Of a stretch of 64,000 bases of DNA, positions 54,049 to 63,440 are shown in pieces. The translations under genes were made by a program, and so were the position numbers. The notes under the pieces are model-generated. The model was given only the letters and a program-made list of their open reading frames with translations. It was not told the origin of the DNA and did not search any database. Position 1 is the stretch's first letter. The number at the start of each line of letters is the position of its first letter. The stretch is from Entoloma clypeatum (Eukaryota; Basidiomycota; Agaricomycetes; Agaricales; Entolomataceae): NCBI GenBank assembly GCA_963565915.1, contig OY751494.1, positions 1,550,001-1,614,000 of the forward strand, in the 5' to 3' direction.

Positions 54049-54981
54049 TAGGCAATGGCATGGGTACTCCTGCGGGTACGACAACGCCGACCTGTACCCA
54101 TACCCGCACAGGTAGCAACCCATCGACCCACGGGTAGATGCAGCACGGGTACGCACGGGTACCGACGGGTTCAGGTTCCCACGCGGGTGTTTGCAGTAGA
54201 AAAAACATGTATTTAAACTACCAAAAAAAAAACTACGAGACGCATGCGGGATGCACGCGTCATACTACACCCTGCTGGGGACTTGTTGTCCCCAGCCCCA
54301 TCCTCCCAGCTCCACTCTTCTCCTCCAGGTGCGAGTGGGGCATGATGCATGGCCATTCAGGGTGGTGGGCACGTGTGGGAGCCGGTGGGCACGAGAGGTG
54401 CCTGTTGGGGCGAGTGGTGGCCGTTGGGCATGTGGTTGGGCGCGTGTGGCGGCTGGTGGGCACGAGAGGTGTCGTTGGGGCGAGCAGCGGCCATTGGGCA
54501 TGTGTGGCGGCCGTTGGGGCGAGTGGCGGCCATTGGGCATGTGTGGGGGCGGTTGGGCGCGTGTGGGGGCCGGCAGGAGCGAGTGGCGGCAGTTGGTCAT
54601 GTGTGGAGGCGGTTGGGTGCGAGTGGCGGCGGTTGGGCATGTGGGGGGGCAGTTGGGCATGTGGGGGGGCGGTTGGGCACAAGAGGTGCCTGTTGGGTGG
54701 CAAGAGACGGCCATTGGCACAAGAGACGGCTGTTGGGCGGCAGTGGGGGCCAGACGTGACCGTTGAGAGCGGCAGACGGCCATTGGGTGTTTGGGCAAGA
54801 GCCAGCCTTGGGCACCAGGTGTGGGCGTTGGCGAAGAGTCCTGAGGCAGTGCCACGTCAGAGCGTGACATGTGACAGGTACTGCCAGGGGTTGCAGGTTG
54901 CGAAAACATGACCTGTACCCTGACCTGTTGATACCCCAACCCGTAACCTGGGGGGGTTACCCTGACCCGTGCCATTGCCTA
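54049..54981. mobile_element. Non-autonomous hAT-like element N3 (933 bp)
   Basis: Inverted ends TAGGCAATGGCATGGGTA and ACCCGTGCCATTGCCTA. The 8-bp TSD is CCCTGAAC (54041-54048) and CCCCGAAC (54982-54989), one mismatch. The interior starts with CGGGTAC-rich sequence and is mostly a minisatellite related to that of N1 although the ends differ from N1. There is no transposase. Confidence 0.85.
54365..54795. repeat. 19-20-bp minisatellite in N3
   Basis: Units such as GGCCATTGGGCATGTGTGGC and GGCCGTTGGGGCGAGTGGC. Trp/Gly/Val-rich reading frames across it are repeat by-products. Confidence 0.82.
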
Positions 54982-55210
54982 CCCCGAACTCCGAGGAGAA
55001 ACAAAATCTCGGGAATTACACCAGCACCCTCATCATTTAAAAATCGATGTATTCGGCTGGCTATCAAAGGCCTCGAACTCGCCATTGCCATCAATGAAGA
55101 GCTGATATATGATTGGAGCCTCAAGAAGAGTCCGAACTGGTCCGATCCCAACAACAATGAGGGATGGGGACAATGACTCTGTGAGAACACAGAGCTTGAA
55201 GGGGGGAACA

Positions 55211-55270
55211 TGTTACAGACTCTATGGTATGCGGACCACATCATCTCTTTTACTTATCATCCCGACTCGG
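55211..55270 (+). repeat. G3 3' LTR, first part
   Basis: TGTTACAGACTCTATGG follows the polypurine tract and breaks off after CCCGACTCGG, the TSD used by G4. It continues at 61928-62225. Confidence 0.88.
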
Positions 55271-55672
55271 TGTTATGGACTCTACGGTATGAGGACCACG
55301 TCATATCTTTTACTTATTGGCCCGACTCGGCGCCCTCTTACGAGCTTACTATGTCTAATGTCTACTTTCGCAACCTTCAATTTCCAGTCTGACTCATTAC
55401 ATTACTTTGTCATCCCCTTTAGTATACTTTGCTCCCGCGCTGACTCGCTTTCCGCAGTCAGCTTACTCACTGTACATAGCCTTCCGCAGTCGCCTTACTC
55501 ATGCGCACTGCCTTCCACAGTACTGACTCATCCGCTACCGCCTATAGTCAGTACCTATATAAACCTCTTGTGCTATAGTAGATTCCTTAGATTTAGCAAT
55601 CACATTGCTCTTCGCCTTTCCACTTTTCTGCATACTCTGCCTGAACCTTGGAACGGTTTGTTAAGCATAACA
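55271..55672 (+). repeat. G4 5' LTR (402 bp)
   Basis: TGTTATGGAC...AAGCATAACA. TATATAAA at 55556-55563 lies 33 nt before AGATTTAGCAA at 55589-55599, the predicted mRNA start. Confidence 0.95.
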
Positions 55673-55674
55673 AG

Positions 55675-55685
55675 TTGCTAAATCT
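55675..55685 (+). other. Self-primer-binding site (G4)
   Basis: TTGCTAAATCT pairs over 11 nt with 55589-55599 inside the LTR. Confidence 0.77.
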
Positions 55686-55774
55686 CGTTAGGTTCACCCA
55701 GAGCGAAGAGAGCAACTACCAGACGAGTCAAGACGTCGCGCTTCTTTGAAGACTTCACCAGTAACCCATTCAGC

Positions 55775-56461
55775 ACGCCAGAAGCCCAACAGGAGGAGCT
55801 AAGTCCTCGAGACAGTATCGATTTTACACTCATCCAGCAGTACATCGAATCGGAGATCCGTCGCATCCTACAGCAGGTGCTTGATGAAGAACTAGACAAC
55901 GACGAGCATCGCCCCCACGGCGAGATAGCAGAGAGCATCCATCTTGCTTGGCAACACCAGATCGCGCGTTACAACACCCGACAAAACGAACTCGAAAGCT
56001 TTCGCGTTCAAGAAGGACTTCAGACAGGTTGGATCACAGAGATCAGAGAGTTTATCGGTGTCCAGACAACCGTTATCAGAAGATTGATTAGGACGCTCAC
56101 ATCGAGACGTCCCAGAGCCACATCATCATGTCTTACTCGAAGCAGCAGATCTACACCCACTTCACCACTGAAGAACAACAGACCGAATACAACTGCTGGG
56201 CACGAAACGAGAGACTTGACCCCTTCTCGAGACCAACAGATGCGCAGGCACAGAGATTCCTTAGAGATTTACAGAGGAAATACTCTGAACGTTTTGCCAC
56301 CGATTCCGCCGACGAGTCCCCTGACGAATTTACTTTTGACTCCGCGCAGTCAGATATCGAACAGACGCCTAGAACAGGGACTCATTTTCAATCCTTACCT
56401 GTATCCCGAACCCCATCTTCATCCCAACAACCCGACCCCTCTTCTCCTCCGCAGACTCTAG
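55775..56461 (+). pseudogene. ORF A of G4 (start codon changed to ACG)
   Basis: 228 codons, the same length as ORF A of G1, in a different frame from gag and overlapping its first 334 bases. The start position reads ACG in place of ATG. The next Met in frame is at 55877. The helical N-terminal half (YIESEIRRILQQVLDEELDN, REFIGVQTTVIRRLIRTL) is conserved. If ORF A is a gag extension reached by frameshifting, initiation would fail here unless ACG works in this context. Confidence 0.45.
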
Positions 56462-57330
56462 ACATGGCAGAAGCCCCGGCTGTACAAACAATGGATACAT
56501 CCAAGATCATCAAGGATCCTGGGATGTTCAAGGACAGATACACCTTTGACAAGTGGTGGAAAGCCACCAAACTATACATCAGGTTCCAAAAGAGCCTACC
56601 AGATGATCAGAAGATTCTTGCGGTACTATCCCGCATGATGGAAGGGTCCAGCAGGCACTGGGCCAGTAACAAGTTAGACACTCTTACTGTTGACAACAAG
56701 AACATCACCTGGCTAGGTTTCTCCGATGATATCGCCACACGATTCTCCATCGCCAACAAGTCGGTCGCTGCCAAAGCGAGACTCGAAGTCCTGAAACAAG
56801 AGAAACGCACTGTTGATGAATTCTTGGATGAATTTGAAGAACTCTTGAAACTGTCAAACCTTGGTGAAGAAACTGGGAAATACATCCTAGAGAAAAACGT
56901 CAACCGCAGAATCTCTGAACAAGTGGCTAGCGATGGCAAGACGTACACTGATTACACAAAGGAGATCCGAAACAAGGGACGACAGATGGAAGGACACGCA
57001 TTGGTCATCCGAGGTGGCGGCGACATGCACACCAGATCGGGTACCACTTATGGTGGTCAGGGCAAGGCCATGGAGATCGACAAAGCAGGAGTGGCCTGTT
57101 GCTACAACTGTCAACACTTCGGTCACCTGGCTAAAGACTGCAGCGCTCCAAAGAAGAAAGATGGTCGCAAGTGTTTCAACTGTGACCAAGAAGGCCATAT
57201 CGCGCGCAACTGCCGCAAGCTGAAGAAGAACTCCGGAAGGGTTAGGAAGGTGTCCGAAGAGGATGCCGAGAATGATGAAACCACAATCTTAGAAGCCAAC
57301 AAGAAGGATTTTCCTGAAGGGTCCGATTAA
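56128..57330 (+). CDS. G4 gag, 400 aa, intact
   Basis: Structural capsid/nucleocapsid protein of the chromovirus. It starts MSYSKQQIYTHFTTEEQQTE. A Gln/Ser/Pro-rich N-terminal region runs to about 125. The Gag capsid domain covers about 125-290 (DPGMFKDRYTFDKWWKATKL, LAVLSRMMEGSSRHWASNKL, LEVLKQEKRTVDEFLDEFEE). Two CCHC knuckles lie near 330-370 (CYNCQHFGHLAKDC, CFNCDQEGHIARNC), with an acidic C-terminus ending FPEGSD. It has no stop or frameshift, unlike G1 and G3. Pol begins 50 bp downstream in another frame at its own ATG, so pol expression needs reinitiation or another recoding step. Confidence 0.93.
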   Translation: MSYSKQQIYTHFTTEEQQTEYNCWARNERLDPFSRPTDAQAQRFLRDLQRKYSERFATDSADESPDEFTFDSAQSDIEQTPRTGTHFQSLPVSRTPSSSQQPDPSSPPQTLDMAEAPAVQTMDTSKIIKDPGMFKDRYTFDKWWKATKLYIRFQKSLPDDQKILAVLSRMMEGSSRHWASNKLDTLTVDNKNITWLGFSDDIATRFSIANKSVAAKARLEVLKQEKRTVDEFLDEFEELLKLSNLGEETGKYILEKNVNRRISEQVASDGKTYTDYTKEIRNKGRQMEGHALVIRGGGDMHTRSGTTYGGQGKAMEIDKAGVACCYNCQHFGHLAKDCSAPKKKDGRKCFNCDQEGHIARNCRKLKKNSGRVRKVSEEDAENDETTILEANKKDFPEGSD

Positions 57331-57380
57331 ACGACGCTAAGTCGCGACCCTTATCTATTAAACGGACTTGCTTGCCTTGT

Positions 57381-60300
57381 ATGACTGCAGACAATAGAAC
57401 CTATGTCATCCCTGCCAAGCGAGCCGCTGCATCAACTAAGATTGTGAAGGGAGATAAACCTCCGAAAAGACGAGAGATCAGGCTGTTAGCTCAGCTCAAA
57501 ACACGACGAGGACCAAAGGTTATCCGACCTGAGGTTGACAGCGGATGTGAACGCACATGCATCCATCCCAGAATAGTATGTGAACAGAACCTCCCCACGT
57601 GAGGAATATCGCCCATAGCAATTCTAAATGCGGATGGATCACCAAATCGACAACAGAAAGCGAGCCAACTTGCCGAAGTCAAACTGGATTTGGGAGCACA
57701 TCAGGAAACCATGGAAGCAATGGTACTGGACATTGGGAGAATGGACATGCTCTTGGGACATGACTGGTTGGTACACCACAACCCCACAATCAATTGGACA
57801 ACCGGCGCGGTAACATTTGACCGGTGCCCAACAACATGTCGAACCAAACACTTGGATTTCAGGATTAACCTTAATGGTCGCAAACACCGGGTTCGCATGG
57901 TTGAGGTGCGCGACAAAGATGCACCCAAAAAGTCGGATCAGAAATGGAAGCCTGGAGACCCTATCTTGGAAGCTGTCACTCCCACACCACCTCCCACAAC
58001 CAAATGACCCTCATATGTTGAATGATTTGCTCATCTTTTCGAGAAAGAAAACTTTGATAAGATCCCAAAGGAGAGGGAATGGGACCATGGTATCGAACTT
58101 ACACCGGACGCACCAAAGGAACTAGGGGGAAATACATATCCTATGACGCAAAAGGAACAAGAGGAATTGGACGCATTCATTGACGAGGGTCTAGCAACAG
58201 GAAAGATCCGCCCATCCAAATCCCCTTATGCCTCCCCTTGCTTCTTCATCAACAAGAAGGATGGCTCCAAACGATTGGTACAAGATTACCGCATGGTCAA
58301 TAAATTCACGGTCAAAGACAAGTTCCCACTCCCACGAATATCCGATCTCTTGGACGTACTGAAAGATGCGGTCTACTTCAATAAAATGGACATCATGTGG
58401 GGCTATAACAATGTCCGGATTAAGGAGGGCAATGAATGGAAAGCTGCCTTCCTCACCAGTCGAGGATTGTTTGAACCATTGGTCATGTTTTTCGGTCTTT
58501 GCAACTCCCCGGGAACATTCTCTCGAATGATGGCTAGTCTATTCCGGGACCAGATCCGCCGACGTATCTGCGTGATCTACATGGATTACATCGTGGTTAT
58601 TGGTAAAACCAAGGAAGAACTCGCATGAAACACCAAAGAAATTCTACAGATCCTATCGGACAATGATTTGTTCCTAAAGGAGAAGAAGTGTTTATGGGAA
58701 GTAACGAAATGTCCTATATTGGGATATGTGGTTGGTGAGGGACGTGTTGAGATGGAAACTGAGAAGGTGGATACAATTCGAAACTGGCGAGCACCCACAT
58801 CAAAAAAGGAAGTTCAGAAGTTCCTTGGATTTGCTAACTTCTATCGACGTTTTATTGAAGGGTACTCAAACATCGCGAAACCTCTCACCGCGCTTACAGG
58901 CGGTACGGCATTTACTTGGGGACCAACAGAGCAGCAAGCTTTTGAAGGTCTCATATGGGCAATTACTTCAGCACCAGTCTTGGCATTACCGAAACCAGAG
59001 GGACAGTTCAGGGTTGAAACCGATGCATTGGGCTATGCAATTGGAGCAGTACTCTCTCAGAAGCAAGACGACAAATGGCACCCCATCGCATTCTTGTCGC
59101 GGACCATGTCCGCGGCCGAACAGAATTACAAGATATATGACAAAGAACTCCTGGCGGTCATGGAAGCATTAAAAGATTGGAGACACTATCTGCTCGAAGC
59201 CAGGGAACATTTTGAAATCTTGACCGATCACAAGAACCTGGAATATTTCCGTCGTCCTCAGGACCTGAATCAACGACAGCGACGCTGGAAAATGAAGTTA
59301 CAAGACTATGACTTCAAATTACGGCATGTGCCCAGCAAGACCAATGCGAAAGCGGACATCCTGTCACGCTTACCCTGGTATGAAGCGGAACTCGAACCAC
59401 AGGACAGTGACCAAATGCTCAAGGAGGGACTATCCTTGAAACAGCTGGAATCAGAAGATGTGGTACAAATGGAGATGTTCACGGAGGAACAATTCTTTGA
59501 AGGGGGTGAGACATCTGATTCCATCAAAATTGGAAACATCACAACCATCGAAAACCGATGGATCGCACGCATCAAGGCTTCGAACCGCATGGAGACAGAA
59601 GTAGCGCAGGGCCTAAAAAAAAACCCTCATTGGTATCAACAGGAGAATGGGATCACCTATGCAGGAGAACGAGTCTATGTCCTGCCAGATCCACAATTAC
59701 AACAAGAATTGATGTTCGAATCACACGATGCACCAGTGGCTGGACATCCAGGACAGTACCGGACACATGAACTCCTCACTCGCACCTACTGGTGGCCTAC
59801 CATACTGCATGATGTGAAGAAGTACGTGAAGGGTTGCGACACTTGTCAATGCAACAAGATTAACCGACAAAAGCGACATGCTCCGCTACATCCCCATGCA
59901 GCACCAAGTCACCCATGGGAAGACATAGGAATCGACGTCGTGGGACTGATACCAGAATCTGATGGAAAAAACGCAATTCTGGTCATCACGGATAGACATT
60001 CGAAGATGCTTCACCTTATTCCGACAACCGTGGAACTATCAGCTGAAGGATTAGCCAAGATCTATTGGGATCAGATATGGAAGCTTCATGGGATCCCCAA
60101 GAAGATCATCAGCGATAGGGGACTGCAGTTCGCCGCGAAGTTCATGGAGATACTCTGCCGCATGCTAGGGATCAAAAGGAACCTGTCCACCGCATACCAC
60201 CCACAGACTGACGGACAGGCCGAGCAATCGCATCAGGAGACGGAAGCGTTCTTACAAAACTTTGTCAACCATCTACAGGATGATTGGGCTGAATGGATCG

Positions 60301-60980
60301 CAATCGCAGAGTTCCAGTACAATGACAAGGAACATCAGGCGACGAAGCACACCCCATTCTACCTCAACTACGGTTTACATCCATGGAAGGGAGAGCTTGT
60401 GTTAGAAGATACCAATCTGGCTGCCAACGACTTCTTGAAAAAACTCAAACAGGCACGAGAAGAAGCCAATGCTACGCTAAAACAAGCACAGGATCAGATG
60501 AAGAAGACAGTTGACACACGGCGAAGTCCGTCTCGGGACTACCGCATCGGAGACAAGGTGTGGCTGGAAGGGACTAACATCAGGACCGATCGACCCTCAA
60601 AGAAACTTGATGCACTCCGACATGGACCATTCAAAGTCCTAGAGAAGAAAGGAGCTAGCGCGTACCTTCTTGATCTTCCGAAGACTTGGAAGATGATTCA
60701 CCCTGTGTCCAACGAGACCCTGTTGTCACCATATGAAACTCCGAAGTACGCAATCCAGAAAAAGAAACCAGCCCCTGATCCGATCATCGTCGAAGGATGA
60801 GAAGAGTACCATGTGTCTACAATCCTAGACTCTCAAAAGTTCCGCGGAAAGATCCAGTACCTCGTCCAGTGGGAAGGATATGGTCCAGAAGAGAACACAT
60901 GGGAACCTCGAGCTAATGTTCAGAATGCTCAAGATTTGATCTGTGATTTCCATCGGCAGAACCCGTCTCGCCCACGATAA
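57381..60980 (+). pseudogene. G4 pol: protease, RT, RNase H, integrase, chromodomain (four TGA codons)
   Basis: Starts MTADNRTYVIPAKR. Protease has VDSGCERTCIHP, RT runs from SPYASPCFFINKK, RNase H has RVETDALGYAIGAVLS and NYKIYDKELLAVMEAL. Integrase has the HHCC domain (HDAPVAGHPGQY, GCDTCQCNK) and the core D, D, E in GIDVVG, SDRGLQF and QAEQSHQE. The C-terminal domain is RIGDKVWLEGTNIRTDRPSK and the chromodomain [21 protein letters not shown] stands at 57600, 58005, 58626 and 60798. CGA is seen in sister copies at three of these sites. The RT motif is YMDY (58581-58589) where G3 has YMDD, so the second catalytic Asp is lost. The frame from 58668 to 60797 is otherwise open. Confidence 0.93.
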
Positions 60981-61114
60981 AAGACAGTTCTCAGAATCCA
61001 TGACAAGTATCGACCTCATCAGTCAACCACACACCGAGTTCCCCGCTCTAGTCCTTTTCCCTGCCCAATATAGCCTCCCCCTTCTTCTTCTATCTCTCAA
61101 CCATCCTCGCCGCC

Positions 61115-61486
61115 ATGTCCAACACCACTGTTACCTCCACCTCTACCACCGACATCAACCCCGCCATCGCCGCCCTCATGAACGAAGCACTCTCCATGAG
61201 AGACCAAATCCATGCTCTCGAAACTTCCCTTGCCGACCTCCTCCATCGCCAGATGCATATCCGGCTTCACTCGCTGTCCAACCTACCCATCGCCCCGAGT
61301 CCCGAGGAAAAACAAATTCTCGGAAACTACACCAGCACCCTCGTAATCGAGAATCGACGTATTCGGCTGGCTATCAAAGGCCTCGAACTCGCCGTAGCCA
61401 TCAACGAGGAGTTGATATATGATTGGAGCCTCAAGGAAAGTCCGAACTGGTCCGATCCCGGCAACAACGAGGGATGGGGACAGTGA
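61115..61486 (+). CDS. ORF3, 123-aa accessory protein in the env position (G4 copy)
   Basis: Starts MSNTTVTSTSTTDINPAIAA, 134 bp after the pol stop and in the same sense. It has the same length as the G1 copy with about eight substitutions. Heptad-like hydrophobic spacing in ALMNEALSMRDQIHALETSL suggests a coiled coil. The C-terminal half ends in the conserved IYDWSLKESPNWSDP...GWGQ. Its TGA directly precedes the conserved hairpin and the polypurine tract, so the ORF occupies the whole space up to the 3' LTR. It could be made from a subgenomic or spliced RNA. It has no known domain that I recognise. Confidence 0.72.
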   Translation: MSNTTVTSTSTTDINPAIAALMNEALSMRDQIHALETSLADLLHRQMHIRLHSLSNLPIAPSPEEKQILGNYTSTLVIENRRIRLAIKGLELAVAINEELIYDWSLKESPNWSDPGNNEGWGQ

Positions 61487-61504
61487 CTCTGTGAGGACAC
61501 AGAG
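61487..61504 (+). other. Conserved hairpin before the polypurine tract (G4)
   Basis: CTCTGTG-AGGA-CACAGAG begins at the base after the ORF3 stop. The polypurine tract GGAGAGGGGAACA follows up to 61520. Confidence 0.6.
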
Positions 61505-61520
61505 CTTGGAGAGGGGAACA

Positions 61521-61922
61521 TGTTACGGACTCTACGGTATGAGGACCAGGTCATATCTTTTACTTATCGGCCCGACTCGGCGCCCTCTTACGAGCTTACT
61601 ATGTCTACTGTCTACTTTCGCAACCTTCGATTTCCAGTCTGACTCATTACATTACTTTGTCATCCCCTTTAGTATACTTCGCTCCCGTGCTGACTCGCTT
61701 TCCGCAGTCAGCTTACTCACTGTACATAGCCTTCCGCAGTCGCCTTACTCATGCGCACTGCCTTCCGCAGTACTGACTCATCCACTACCGCCTATAGTCA
61801 GTACCTATATAAACCTCTTGTACTATAGTAGATTCCTTAGATTTAGCAATCACTTTGCTCTTCGCCTTTCCACTTTCCTGCATACTCTGCCCGAACCTTG
61901 GAACGGTTTGTTAAGCATAACA
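61521..61922 (+). repeat. G4 3' LTR (402 bp)
   Basis: Differs from 55271-55672 at about 13 sites, many of them C/T or G/A at CpG. It is followed by TSD CTCGG. Confidence 0.95.
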
Positions 61923-61927
61923 CTCGG

Positions 61928-62225
61928 CGCCCTCTTACGAATACACTATGTCTAATACCTACTTTTGCTCCCTTAGATTCCCAGTATGACTCAGTCTGCA
62001 GTAGCCTCACCCAGCTCCGCAGTAGTATTACTCAGTCCGCAGTCATCTTACTCATGTGCACTGCCTTCCGCAGTTACTGACTCATTTGCTACAGCTCATA
62101 GTCAGTACTATATAAACCTCATGTACCATAGCTACATTTCTTAGATTTAGCAATCACATTGCTCTTCACCTTTCCACTTCCTGCATACTCTGCCCGAACC
62201 TTGGAACGGTTTGTTAAGCATAACA
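61928..62225 (+). repeat. G3 3' LTR, second part
   Basis: Continues 55211-55270 after the G4 insertion and ends AAGCATAACA. It still contains TATATAAA and AGATTTAGCAA but is much diverged from the 5' LTR at 41717-42089. Confidence 0.85.
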
Positions 62226-62765
62226 CAGTGCCACCAATGGCCAACCTCGCAAGGTTGGAGTGCTCCTGTATTGCTCAGCCAAATTCCCGGGTGTGCATAC
62301 TAACATGTTTGTGTATCACAGACTTCCTCAATCTAGCATGAGATCTTATCAGCTTGATGGAGCTTTGCACCACTTGTTTTTCATATGTAGATCCTCAGAT
62401 CGATGTAGTTTACTCTATGTCAAGCAGACTGTACCTCTAGTATACCACTATATAACTTGTTGACCAAAAAAAAAGAAGAAAAAAAAAAAAGAGTTGTAAA
62501 GGGGGTAGTCGCTGTCAACATATCTAAGATTCATAATCCAATAGCATGTTGAGAGACTATGGTACATTTTATACTTTGGCAAATTTTTTTTCTTGGAAAA
62601 ACAAAACACATGAGACCAACATACTATATTAGAAAGGTGGCGAGGGGGGGTCTCACTTGGCTGAAAAGTTCGATCCACTGTCTCTCAGTAGGATCCCCCC
62701 CTTGTATTTGCTTTGTTTTGATCTCATGTTTTTTGTAGAAATACATATGTGTGGGCATAACATAC

Positions 62766-62921
62766 TACTGTACTATTACAACCATAGGTTCACACATGTG
62801 ACCAAAAAGTTTTTCTGACAAATCCCCAAAATTCAGATAAATTGGAAAAATATTATTTCCAGGGTCAAAAAAAATCAGTGTTACATGTTATGTGAACCTA
62901 CAATCATAATAGTACAGTATA
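62766..62921. repeat. Imperfect inverted repeat, about 40-bp arms
   Basis: ACTGTACTATTACAACCATA with following GGTTCACA at 62766-62795 is mirrored by TGTGAACCTACAATCATAAT and following AGTACAGT at 62890-62917, with about 70 bp between the arms. Confidence 0.6.
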
Positions 62922-63214
62922 TTAGGAAGGAGGGGTCATGTTCTCCCTCACTCCTCACATGTGTCGTGTCATGTCCCAGTGCCCTCATGTGCTACACACA
63001 TCTTGTCGTGGACCTTTCAGCCCACCTCCCCCTCTCTGACCACTGCCTTCGCCTCCCGCACCATTTGGCAGATGGGTAGAAGTGGCAGTGGGCAAATATG
63101 GGGTAGTGGATGATGGGGTCGCGGGGTGCACAAGTCATCTCATCTCATCTGTCGCCCCTCCGTCTCATTCTGGCCTCATGTGCATCAGCAGAAGAGGGGG
63201 CCAAGTCATTGGGC

Positions 63215-63440
63215 GTGGCCATTGTGGTGGCCGTTGGGCACGACAGTGGGCCATTGGGCACAAGTCGACATTGTTGGATGCAAGAGGGGGCTGTTGAGCA
63301 CAAGAGGGGGCCATTGGGCACGAAGGGAGGCCGTTGCACGCAAGTCAATGACGTTGGATGCAAGATGGGCTGTTGCATGTGAAAGGAGGCCGTTGCTAGT
63401 AGACACAAGTCAACGGGATTGGGCGCAAGAGGGGGCCATC
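63215..63440. repeat. 20-bp minisatellite in the right flank
   Basis: Units such as GGCCATTGGGCACGAAGGGA, the same family as in N1, N2 and N3. No terminal repeats were found around it. Confidence 0.78.

Larger units (their letters stand above)
53863..55176 (+). pseudogene. G3 ORF3, split by N3
   Basis: The N-terminal part MSNTTTTSTSTADINPAIAA and on to HSLSNLPVAL is cut at 54048 by N3. After N3 the homologous sequence continues at 54990 with small frame changes (EEKQ... becoming RRNKISGITPAP) and returns to frame as IRLAIKGLELAIAINEELIY and WSLKKSPNWSDP. It ends GWGQ at 55176. Without the insertion it would be close to the 123-aa protein of G1 and G4. Confidence 0.82.
55271..61922 (+). mobile_element. 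Chromovirus G4, full length (6652 bp)
   Basis: LTRs of 402 bp at both ends with about 13 differences, TSD CTCGG at 55266-55270 and 61923-61927, inserted in the 3' LTR of G3. Gag and ORF3 are intact. Pol has four TGA codons and a changed RT active site. It is the reference copy for the family layout: LTR, self-primer site, ORF A, gag, pol with chromodomain, ORF3, hairpin, polypurine tract, LTR. Confidence 0.95.
41717..62225 (+). mobile_element. Chromovirus G3, host of four later insertions
   Basis: 5' LTR 41717-42089; gag 42545-43739; pol 43790-47842 and 53635-53730; ORF3 53863-54048 and 54990-55176; 3' LTR 55211-55270 and 61928-62225. Nested inside are a MITE (45775-46272, in the RNase H to integrase linker), copia C4 (47843-53629, in the chromodomain), N3 (54049-54981, in ORF3) and chromovirus G4 (55271-61922, in the 3' LTR), each with its own TSD. 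G3 itself lacks a TSD (AAGTT left, CAGTG right) and its two LTRs are strongly diverged. Confidence 0.88.

Noticed and set aside
54138..54911. 257-codon Trp/Gly/Val-rich frame
   Set aside because: Lies within the N3 minisatellite; repeat translation only.
61115..61486. ORF3 as an envelope gene
   Set aside because: Position fits, but there is no signal peptide, membrane segment or glycosylation-rich ectodomain, and the protein has only 123 residues.
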